Source of the DNA: Isoetes taiwanensis
Lineage: Eukaryota; Streptophyta; Lycopodiopsida; Isoetales; Isoetaceae
Assembly: GCA_021234155.1 (NCBI GenBank)
Contig: JAJEKV010000066.1
Location: forward strand, 3,451,682-3,515,681
Reading direction: 5' to 3'
Length of the DNA: 64,000 nucleotides
Shown: one piece after another, positions 35,840 through 44,956 of the stretch
How positions within the stretch are numbered: position 1 is the first letter of the stretch
Layout of the letters: each line of letters opens with the position of its first letter
Notes under the pieces: generated by a model
Databases searched by the model: none
Told to the model about the DNA's origin: nothing
Seen by the model: only the letters and a program-made list of their open reading frames with translations
Translations under genes and position numbers: made by a program

Positions 35840-36104
35840 TCATTCCATTCCCACTTTTTTCCGGAACCCTGTTAATTTACACAAAAAGGAGCACCCCGAC
35901 CCGAAAACTATCCTTAATTCGAATTTTTGAATAAAACTCTGCATTCAAGCTTTGCTGCAGTTTTCTCTGGTTAGCGAGTCGAGAACAAGAACAATGCAAC
36001 TGAAACAAAGGAAATTCATTAAAGTTTGAAACCAAAGATCTAGTTGAAAAAGAATTTTTATTAATAAATTGAACAGTACAATGTATTTTACATCGGACGC
36101 CAGA

Positions 36105-39100
36105 GACCATGGTGGTCTTCTTTGTCACTACAGATTACATCATCTTCGTAGGTGGTCCACCTTAGGGGATTAACTAGCGGCTTCTTTCACGCCGATCGTA
36201 AGCCTTGGGGCAACCCGAAGGGTGTGGAATGCCTCACGTGGAGGTGCCTCTCGAGCTACCGGCCGACCCCGTCCACCCGACTTCTCCACTTGCCCCCCCG
36301 CACCTTCCATCGAATATGCTCCTTCCCCAACCTCCGTGGATGTTATGCAATGCTTGCAAGATGCTTTGAGCTTCCAGGACTTTCTTTGTTCTTCGCCGCT
36401 GTTCTTTATCCCTGTGGTGTAGCGAGCAACCTCTCGAATTCTCGAGCAACCTTATCCCAAAGGCCGCAAGAGTGTAGCGTGACCGGGATCCGTGCGAAAC
36501 GGTATTTCTTCCGCCTTGAGCGGGATGTCGCCGCCTGGAGCGGTCTCTGTGATGCCTCGAAGCGGGATCTCACAGGCTGGTGTCGGATCGTGCCTGAACC
36601 ACCGGAGCAAGGAGAGTATGATTAACAATTACGGTGCCATTAGTCAAAACGAAGAAGAAAAGAATGTTGAAATCAAATTACAATGGAGAACATTCATTCC
36701 ATACAACCGCATCCAATGACGTGGGAAGTAGTGTATTCAAGCGAGTCGAGAAAGGCCCATAAAAGTGAAAGTAGTACAACCGGTTTTTTCACTCATGAGT
36801 CGAGAAAGGCCCGTGAAACGCAACGTAGAAGCATCATCATAATACATTGGGCTGCATCCACACAATCAAACATACAAATGGTCTCATCATCAGAAGCATG
36901 CCTTTCTCGACTCGTGAGTCGAGAAAGGCATCTAAAACTCAATATACAAGTATATTCATTACAAAATGTTCAATACATTTCACGCTTGTTTACAATATTC
37001 ACACAATTTGACTATCTAAAAGCGTAGGTCACTCTTCTTGTTCACCAAAATATTTGTCGTCCATAGCTTTCATGATCGCCTTGCTCTCGGATCGGGTTCC
37101 GCGGAGGTTCTGGATAGTTCCTAATCACATCGGGCGACAAGAATGTCAAAGAGGGATTCCGCCAAGACAGACACACGGTCAAGGACAACCACCTATCCGC
37201 TCTCATATTATTCAGTCGATATGGCTTAGCAATGATTGTATTTTTTGCGTTATGATAGCACTTGTAGGCGGAGTCGTCTATGATCACCGTGTTGTGTTTG
37301 CCATAGTCCCGAATTGCTCATAAACCCCGGCCCAGCCTTTTCACCATTATAGGCTTCCCTTTGTGATGGTCGGATCGAGGTCCGACACATGCTCGACCCT
37401 TTTCGCTTCCCCAAACGAACTTGAACTTCAAAACTGAAATGCCGAGAACACCAAGAACATTGACAATATTTTTCTTTGCCATACAAGACCATATGCCCAC
37501 TTCGAATCCCCCCGCTCAATGCACCATTCAATAATTTCCTTAGCTCTAGGCTCCCGGATACACTATTTTATGCTCCGCTCGCCTGGATCCGCGAGGTGTT
37601 AATCGAGGGGACGCCTTTATCGTGGTATACCGCAGCTAATACCCATTGACGCCAAATATTACAAGCTTGGCGGGACCACTGGATCCCGCTTGGAGTTTGG
37701 CTCGACCATATTTCCGTTCATCGGGGATCCAAATATGGGATCATTATCTTTTCGGTCCTTTTTCGGGCCGCGGAGCAAAGGTCTTGCTCGATTGTCTTTG
37801 TGGAGTGCACTCTCCTCCTCGCGACGCGGAACCGCCCGGTATCCAATGACAATGATCCGAGTCGCTGACATGGAACTCCCCGAAATGATGACATCTGTCG
37901 AAAGGAACGAAGTTTTCTTGACTCGCGAGTCGAGAATGAAAAGAAAAAGGTATTGAAAGGAACGAAGTTTTTCGACTCGCGAAATCGAGAAACACCGATA
38001 GAGCAAAGTAAACTCACCTCAATCTCAGATTCTCAAGAATGTGTTCGGCAAAGATCCTTGTCTAAACCTTCGACAATCACGCCCACGTCGCCTTGGTCTC
38101 CCTCGCCCCTCGCCGCCTTTATCGCTTCCATTTGTCTTCCTCCCCTTGAAATGCTCATGAAGCAGATCCAGGTATGACCGAATGGTTTCAACCATGTCCT
38201 TATTTCCAACCACGGATATAGGTTTCATTCCAAACAAAGATAGCCCCCGAGAGAACAGGCCATTCATGTACCACTCAAGATACAATTTGATCTTCCTCGA
38301 CCAGCCAGCTGGTTATGAAGTACTTGATAACTCTTGGCCGGATAGGAATTCTATGTATAGGACCCGTCGCACCATCTTTGTTGACCTTGTCCATCGATGG
38401 AACATCCTCCATAAATCTGCCCCCCTTCCAGGGTTCCATCTGCTCTTGAGAGATCATGAACCTGTCGAGATAATGATGCTCGCTAGACCACCACTTATCC
38501 AGGTCTACAGCCGATCTTGAAATCAAAACCAAAACTATGTTGGCAAAGTTTGGTGCCTTCGGCAAGCCAAGTCTACACTCATGATCAAGTTCAGATATGG
38601 AGTACATGATCTTGTTGGTGAAGTTAATATCACCGCCCATTGGGAGACGCTAGTTGTCCGATTGCCCTAAGATGCAAAAGACAAGGAAACCGAAAGTATC
38701 CAGTCGGTCATGTCCGTGACATCGCCTTGTACCACGCTCTATGTCGGCTTTGTCATAAAAAGGGTGGGGTCTTCGATCATATTGATGACAAATAGTGCCA
38801 CCGGGTCCAGTGCGCCTGCACCACCAAATCCCTTGTGTCCCAAAGTTACCGGAAATGGGGAGCTATCGCCGGCTTTAAATGGGACCACCCCGAATCCAAG
38901 CTTCCTCTTTTTAATTGCCATAGCACGCTCGTGGAAAGGAAGGGTTTTGACGTTACGCTTCAGCTTCGTGTTGATGTAGGGTTGACATAGACGATTCAAT
39001 TCCTTCATGTCTTCCTCATCAAGGGCAGCCTTTTCCTTGTAAAAATCAAAGTCATGGTATTCATTAGATGCAACGTTGCAGAACTCCGTGATGCCTTCTT

Positions 39101-39512
39101 TCTAACGCATTTGCCGCTTTTAGGACCGTGGCATAATCCTTGCGCCCCATGCATTTTAGAACTCCTAGTCTTCCTTAGCAGGGATTGTTCCATCCAAGAT
39201 TACGCCTTGCGTGTCAAGCGTTTTTTGTCCGGTGAGGCCCTGTATCCTCTTCATGAACTGCTTGTCAAACAACTTGGGGTCCGGCCTGGATGGAAATTCT
39301 CCATTGCTGTCCTTCAGCTTGCCTCTTGTCCATTGAGCCCATATCTCAGTCCATTTCTCCCAGACCGCCTCAGTGCTAAGAATGAGGTCATATTGGTCTG
39401 AGAGAGACTCCCTGCCTTTCCTTGGTGTTCTCTTCTTCTTCTCCTCTTCTTCCTCTCCCTCATCATCTTCCTCGTCCTCCAAGCCAGTAACATATCCGTG
39501 ATAGTTTCTCAA
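36105..39512 (-). pseudogene. C-terminal exons of the DGQH-motif gene (12.3-kb element)
   Basis: Minus-strand coding pieces follow one another. At 39165-39512 there is an acidic then basic stretch (EDEEDDEGEEEEEKKKRTP) followed by EKWTEIWAQWTRGKLKDS and PDPKLFDKQFMKRI. At 38739-39060: DFDFYKEKAALDEEDMKELN, RNVKTLPFHERAMAIKKRKL and LGHKGFGGAGALDPVALFVI. At 38275-38640: ISELDHECRLGLPKAPNFAN and DKWWSSEHHYLDRFMISQEQ. At 38025-38285: MYLEWYMNGL and NKDMVETIRSYLDLLHEHF, ending in a basic GRGRPRRRGR stretch. Codon-like composition and acidic residues suggest real protein. Frames change between the pieces; some gaps contain the palindromes and may be introns. Pieces down to about 36105 (SILQALHNIHGGWG near 36360) may be the C-terminus. 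I do not recognise domains here. Confidence 0.5.
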
Positions 39513-39758
39513 AGGTCTTCCACTTATCCAGAGGGAGCCCTGTTTCCTTTAGGGCCGAGGACAACCCAATGCTTTCCATCGTTGCCTAGCGCGTGTATGA
39601 TCCGTCGGGATAAGGGCTGCATTCGGGCCAATGCACCAATGTCGAGCATGAAAGCATCTACAAAACCCGCAATAAGCGAAGAATAGTAGCCCGGGTTTTC
39701 GATTTCGCCGAAGTGAAAAGTCCCTTTGAAAATCTAATTTTCTTTTTACTTATGCGGT

Positions 39759-39782
39759 TTTCTCGACTCGCGAGTCGAGAAA
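39759..39782. repeat. Perfect 24-bp palindrome
   Basis: Core CTCGACTCGCGAGTCGAG flanked by TTT and AAA, symmetric about 39770/39771. A second perfect copy is at 39818-39841. Near-perfect copies are at 36902-36927 (one central change) and 37914-37935. Confidence 0.95.
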
Positions 39783-39817
39783 GCTCTGCATCCTTTGATT
39801 TTCTGTGTTACCCTGGC

Positions 39818-39841
39818 TTTCTCGACTCGCGAGTCGAGAAA
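39818..39841. repeat. Perfect 24-bp palindrome, second copy
   Basis: Identical to 39759-39782. Degenerate copies follow at about 39881, 39947 and 39994 in the same tandem region. Confidence 0.95.
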
Positions 39842-40146
39842 CCCAGTGATAATCGGGAAAATGTTAGGATGGTAGGGCTTTCGACTTCGCGAGTCGAGAA
39901 AGTCCCTTGAACGCCTAATTTTCTTTTTACTTATTCGGGTTTCTCGAAGTCGAAAGCTCTACATCCTTTGATTTTTTTAGGTGTTACCACGGCTTTTCGA
40001 CTCGCATGTCAAGAAACCCCGATGATGTCGGGGAAAATGTTAGGATGGTAGGGCTTTCTCACTTCGCGAAATGAAATGGAAAGATCGTGAGAGTTATTTA
40101 CCCACGTAGGCGGGCTTTTCGGCCGCTATTGTGTTCCGGGCGCTGG

Positions 40147-41420
40147 CTATCGCCGGCGGTTCGGTTCTTTGGCGTCTCCGCCCAAAAGAACTCGCGACTC
40201 GCTGGCATATCTATCCTTGATCCTTTGCGGCACCTCCTTCTCCGTCTGCAATACTTGCGCCGCCCTCACTGAATGCTGACCGTCTACAACCCAGAACCGG
40301 ACGTCTTTTCCCTTCAGATCTTCCTCAGACTTCCAGCTGAACAGCTCACCGGTCGATCTGTTAAAAGGTATGACATCCGCAGGCATTGGATCTGCAACAG
40401 GATGTCGCACCATCAGGTTCAGAATCTCCAGCATGTGTGCTGGATTAAATTCCCTGTGGTTGAACAAGACGGCATCTCCCGTGCAAACCTTCAGCCGTCT
40501 AATGTCCAGCAGCAGCTTGTGTGATATTCCCAACGGATAATACTGAGCTAGACGCTCCATTTTACAGGCCCCTCTCTCGTGAAACTCGATCCGATCATCC
40601 GGATCCATTAATTGGGAGTCGACCATATCTTCGCCTCGCTTCATCATCCGATTCCTCCCTGTGGTATCATCATCCCCATCTTTGTTTTGTTTGGACTTTT
40701 TGTCTTAATGAACCACAACTTCATTCCCCATGCAGAGTGTTGTAGAGTCTTCAAAGACAAGAGAAGTGAAGCTCCCCGTGATTGAACAGCTTTTTCCCGA
40801 CTGAAATCTCCATACCAAGCTCCTCGGATGTTAGGGTTCCGCCTCCCTTCATCCCTTCCGCATCCTTCCACCCAAGGTTCTCGACAAATTTAAAGGGTGC
40901 TTTTTTTTTTTCGGTGCCCTTAGCCTTGCTCATGGAAGAGTGAGAATAATTTGAAACCGCTAATTTTTGGTGTGATAGAACTTACTCTTCCCGGCAGTCC
41001 CTCGACATGTAGTGTTAAATGCTTTGAATCAAGCGCAGACTCGGAGAGCACAACACCGATTTTCTTGTACTTGTCTCCCGAGCTCTTCTTGTCCCTTTGG
41101 TGTAGAAAATGATCTTTTCTCCTTCCCACTTGTCGATACCTCGACATACCACCAAGAATCTGTCGTTGTTTCAAGAAGCTCGTCTCCAGCCCCTCGATGT
41201 TAAGAATGGAGTTCGCCAAGTGATCACCAAGTGAGTCCGAGGTGAATTTGCAAGAAGAAAGGATGGATCGCTTAAGGTATTCCGACAAAAGAAAAACCTC
41301 TAGAGCTCACCCGGGTGTTTGTCTTCTTCTTCTTGTTGCCGCTGGTAGAAGCATCCTCCGCGCCAGCTTTGGACGGAGTCATGTCTCTATGCCCTCTCAT
41401 CCTCTTCGGACCCCTCTCAG
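40147..41420 (-). CDS. Central exons of the DGQH-motif (ParB/DGQHR-like) gene
   Basis: Three or four exons are readable. At about 41311-41420: MTPSKAGAEDASTSG and a KKKK stretch, then donor GG|GTGAGC. At 40987-41283: LKRSILSSCKFTSDSLGDHL, LETSFLKQRQILGGMSRYRQ and KKIGVVLSESALDSKHL, closed by a consensus donor GTAAGT at 40986. At about 40751-40924, after acceptor GAGCAAG: VENLGWKDAEGM, SEELGMEISVGKKLFNHGEL. At 40147-40650, the longest: MVDSQLMDPDDRIEFHERGA, YYPLGISHKLLLDIRRLKVC, MLEILNLMVRHPVADPMPAD and KDVRFWVVDGQHSVRAAQVL. V-D-G-Q-H followed by R-A-A resembles the nucleotide-binding motif of ParB/Srx-fold and DGQHR proteins. That is the only functional hint and rests on a short motif. The gene may continue downstream to about 36.1 kb; exons near 44.1-44.5 kb may be its 5' end. 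Confidence 0.6.
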
Positions 41421-41459
41421 AATTAAGTCTCTCCGTGCGTTGTGAGTTTTAGGACTGCA

Positions 41460-42270
41460 TGTAAAAAAGATCGGGCGTGTTCTTTAATTTGAAGTTAAGG
41501 ACATGCAATCATTTATGAAAAGAAGGGCTAAGGGTACAAAGACGGTAGGCTTTTAGCCCGCCCAAACACTATTTCGAAATTTAATCACATCAAGGGACTA
41601 AGTGAGCTGAGCGTAGTTTATCTTCCTCGCGGCATTGGGGACCTCGAGTTCGAGGGGAGCATCGATCGTTAGCGACTTCCGAATGGCGCCGCGACGCGGT
41701 AAGTCGCTAATGCCGCTTTGCATATGTGTTTTTCCCGACCGGCCCCTATTGCAAGCAGCTGATTTGATCGATGAGCACGGAGCTAAGGTAGGAAGCGGAG
41801 AGGAGCCGCATGACACGGAACTCTACATCGCGCGCCATGGAACGGGATACGCGAGAATCGCAGTTGATACAAGTATTAGATGCGAATACACCTTGAAGAG
41901 ACCGGCTGTAAGAAGCAAAGACTCTAGGTGAGGCTGCGGGATCCGTGATACAAAGGGCCCAAGGAATTACAAAGCGTGAAGAGGTGAGTTTCAGAGATGC
42001 CTATGTTATTTCGCTTGTAGAACATGCCGTATGTGTTTAAATAATGGAACTGCTGATAAGCTCGACGGATTCATCGTTTCCTTGTCCAGATTTTTCAGCT
42101 TCGAGAGATGATTTACTCTCCGGGTTGAGAGATGCTCGGCAAGGAAACAATGGATCGGGGTAAAGAACAGCCCGCTTTTAGGTGTGTTTTTTCATGGAGT
42201 GTTTACTTGGAATGTTGTACATAGATCGTGCTAGGACTAAGGCCCGGAGATGCGGTTCAAATGCATCCTC
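41460..42270. other. Spacer inside the 12.3-kb element, nothing assigned
   Basis: A minus-strand stretch at about 41598-41750 (RRGAIRKSLTIDAPLELEVP) could be another exon of the leftward gene, but no boundaries are clear. The rest shows no gene. Confidence 0.3.
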
Positions 42271-42279
42271 TTGTAGTTA

Positions 42280-43480
42280 GTCGGAGGGGGCCTCCACCTG
42301 TCCGAACCCTCCTCTTCGCAATATTCGAGGAAGATGGTTCAAGGAGAGTGGCTCGCACATGCTAGAGGCACTTGGGACTAAAAACAGGAGAATAGAAAGT
42401 GCAATACTTGTAGAGAATGCAAGCCTTGGCTTCCTCTCTGTGGTTTCCCGCGTGGTTAGTTGTAGAGGCCTCCACCCGGGCCCCGAAGCCCCTCCCCTTC
42501 GCAATACTCGACGAAGATGGTTCGAAGGAATGACTTTGACCGGGTCGAGGCCACCGCTACCATACCATACGTGGAGAATTGGTGGTTAAGGGATTCTCGA
42601 CTTGCGAGTCGAGAATGCGATTATTGGCCTATTCATTTCGACCGCAAGTCGAGAATGCCTTGGCCATCCGTAACTCGTGTTAGTACACATGGAGTGCCCG
42701 TTGGTTAAGGCATGAGGCGAATGCGCATGCCAGCTCTATGGTTTCTGTGCGCAGAGTTGGCTTTTCACGAGATTTCGACTCGCAAGTCGAGAATGCCTTT
42801 AGCCATCGAGAACTCCGGATGGTACACATGGAGTGCCGGTTAGTAAGGCATTCCCGACTCACGGAGCCGAGAATGCATACAAGCAAGCTCTGTGGGTTCC
42901 CCGTGGTTAAGAGTTGGCCTGCAGATACCAAAACAACTTCCCCTTCGCAATGTCCGAGGGAAGATAGAAGGAGAGTTGTTAAGACCACCGCAGGCCAGCT
43001 CTAGAGTGCATTGTAGTCGGTCGCTTTCGCTCACGAGTCGAGAAAGCGGGTTAGCATCTTCAGGTTGTCGCCGAAGCCTCCACTCCAATCAGAGCCCATC
43101 CCTTCGCAATATTCGGCGGGTGATGGTTCAAGGAGACTCCGCCTTTGATTGGGTAGAGGCCACCGCGACCACAATAATGAGAATTGGTTAAAGAAAGAGT
43201 TGGCTCAGACATTAGTGAAAACCACTTCCCTTCGCAATGTCCGAGGAAGATAGAAGGAGAGTGGTTAAGACTGTCGCAGGCCAGCTCTAGAGTGCACTAG
43301 AGAGTCATTTTTCTTGACTCACGCAGTCGGGCGGCCAGCAACTTCGCGGTTAGTCGCCGAGGCCCCACCCACCGGAGCCAGCGCAATATTTGGATGAGCA
43401 TGGGGGGAGAGCGGCTCGACCGGTGGAGGCACCCGCGATCGCACAAAGAGCCATTGGCAGGGTATCACATTCTCGACTCA
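42280..43480. repeat. Degenerate array of ~160-260-bp units with palindromes
   Basis: Units centre on CCCTTCGCAAT(A/G)(T/C)TCGAGGAAGAT followed by GTTCAAGGAGAGTGG and a GAGGCCACCGC block. They begin at about 42304, 42487, 42938, 43101, 43228 and 43381. Between them lie altered copies of the palindrome (about 42594, 42642, 42775, 42851, 43034, 43312, 43467), usually reading ...GAGTCGAGAA(T/A)G. It lies between the two outward-facing genes. Confidence 0.7.
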
Positions 43481-44089
43481 CGAAGTCGAGAAGGCCGCAG
43501 CAGGTTCTAAAGAATGTGAAGACATTGGTACCGCGGCAATCCGATCTTGAAGTCGAGAATCTCAACCGCCATCACCGAGTGTACACTCCTCTTCCGCCTG
43601 AAGTGGAAGTTCTCGAACTCGAGAAGAAGGCCTGGACTCTCGGACTGTTGGCAAGTCGAAGTATTCCCAACTCGCCACTCCCTTCCGCATGTCTCCCCGC
43701 AGGGATTTCTTTGTGAGTTAGAAATGGAGATTCCGTGAAGCAATTCCTATTCTTAGTTCTTGGCGGGAGAAAGACATTCCTAGTTATGTTCGTTAATGCT
43801 CGCAATATCTTAGTTCCTAACACCAGCCTCCTCGATGATTTCTATCTCGGTTGCTTGCTACTACTCTAACCACTATTCTCACTTGTGCTCGTACAATGTA
43901 TTCAATTCAACCACAAGCAAGAAAAAGATAACAAAAAAACAAAACAATACAAAAGGGAAACAGATAACAAAGTTGAGATTAGTGAGATCAATGAGAAAAC
44001 AGAGAACAAAGGAGAAGAGTACAGAGAACAAAGGGAGAACAAAGACAGAGAAATGAGATTAAAAAGGGTATGATATTACAAAAACATAC

Positions 44090-44208
44090 CGGAAGATTTG
44101 TCGGATGAGGAGGAGGCTTCCAGTTCGCCCATGTGGGTATAGTCGTTGGCAAAGCGTGAATAAGGATTTCTGGGCCGTCAGAATTGTATCGTGGATCAAT
44201 AAGAGCCT
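44090..44208 (-). CDS. Probable internal exon of the leftward gene, or of a separate gene
   Basis: The minus strand has acceptor TACATTGTTAG, a 119-bp open stretch (EALIDPRYNSDGPEILIHAL, then WANWKPPPHPTNLP) and a consensus donor G|GTATGT. The upstream exon at 44285-44521 ends at donor AAA|GTGAGG. Together they look like spliced coding sequence of unknown family. Whether they belong to the DGQH gene 2.7 kb downstream is unclear. Confidence 0.45.
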
Positions 44209-44284
44209 CTAACAATGTAATATAAGTAAAAATGCACCAAAGGACTTACAGAAAACTAAAAAGCAAAGACTAAAAGGGCCTCAC

Positions 44285-44521
44285 TTTCTTCTCAAAGCGG
44301 AACGCCCGCCGAACAATGAATGCGCGAGAACTTCGGCTACTGAAGCGCCCCGATCCGCCGACCAAGCCACTGTCATAAGATGGCCTTGGAATCGCTTTGG
44401 CTCGATCGATCGCCGACGGCAAAAAGCGGGCGCCTAAGGAAACAGGGGAGGATGAGTGATCGAGAAAAATGTGGGAGGAAGAATGGTCGGGGAGAGGAAG
44501 AGGGTGCGCACTGGGCCGCAC
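44285..44521 (-). CDS. Probable first exon of the leftward gene
   Basis: Open on the minus strand from ATG near 44521; Ser/Arg-rich (GLVGGSGRFSSRSSRAFIVR) up to FRFEKK and donor GTGAGG. Such a composition is typical of an organelle-targeting or disordered N-terminus, but no family is recognised. Confidence 0.4.
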
Positions 44522-44649
44522 CTCTAACCTCGTAAAAGTGCAATAATAAAACCATTGTCACGCAGGGCCATGCCTCCATGACGTGGCAAGTGGGATTGTC
44601 GACATGGCCACGGTTTCAGCCTCTCAAGAGGCGCCACGGACATGACAAG

Positions 44650-44930
44650 ATATGAAAGGGTAGGTTATATGTTTATATATGTTATCTTATGTATTTAATA
44701 AGGTTTCAATGGTTGAATAGTTTCAATGGTTATATATGTTTACAATGTTTACATATGGTTTAGAATGAGTGTGGTTGTATGCTTTAATATGGTTATATGA
44801 TTTTAGTTAATATGGTTGTATGATTTTAGTTAATATGGTTGTATGATATAATATGATTATATTTAATATGTTTGTATGGTTTTATATGGTTCATATGGTC
44901 ATATTTGTGGTGTTTGGGGCTATATGGTTT
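44650..44930. repeat. AT-rich degenerate tandem repeat
   Basis: ATGGTT(A/G)TATGATTTTAGTT-type units of about 20-24 bp repeat between the start of the leftward exons and the start of the rightward gene. This is the likely divergent promoter region of the 12.3-kb element. Confidence 0.7.
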
Positions 44931-44956
44931 TAATGTGAGCTTTTTCATTCAGTGGA

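Larger units (their letters stand above)
39712..40080. repeat. Tandem repeat (~181-bp units) carrying the palindromes
   Basis: Two units begin AGTCCCTT(T)GAA...CTAATTTTCTTTTTACTTAT (39718 and 39900). Each carries palindromes after TTACTTATGCGG/TTACTTATTCGG and after TGTTACC. The stretch lies between two coding pieces of the minus-strand gene and is probably an intron. Confidence 0.75.

Noticed and set aside
36152-36625. 157-aa plus-strand ORF
   Set aside because: Antisense to the probable C-terminal part of the leftward gene; composition is like a shadow frame and contains palindrome-related sequence nearby.
36700-43500. Palindromes read as a CRISPR array
   Set aside because: Spacing is irregular, no constant spacer length, eukaryotic context and exons between the copies.
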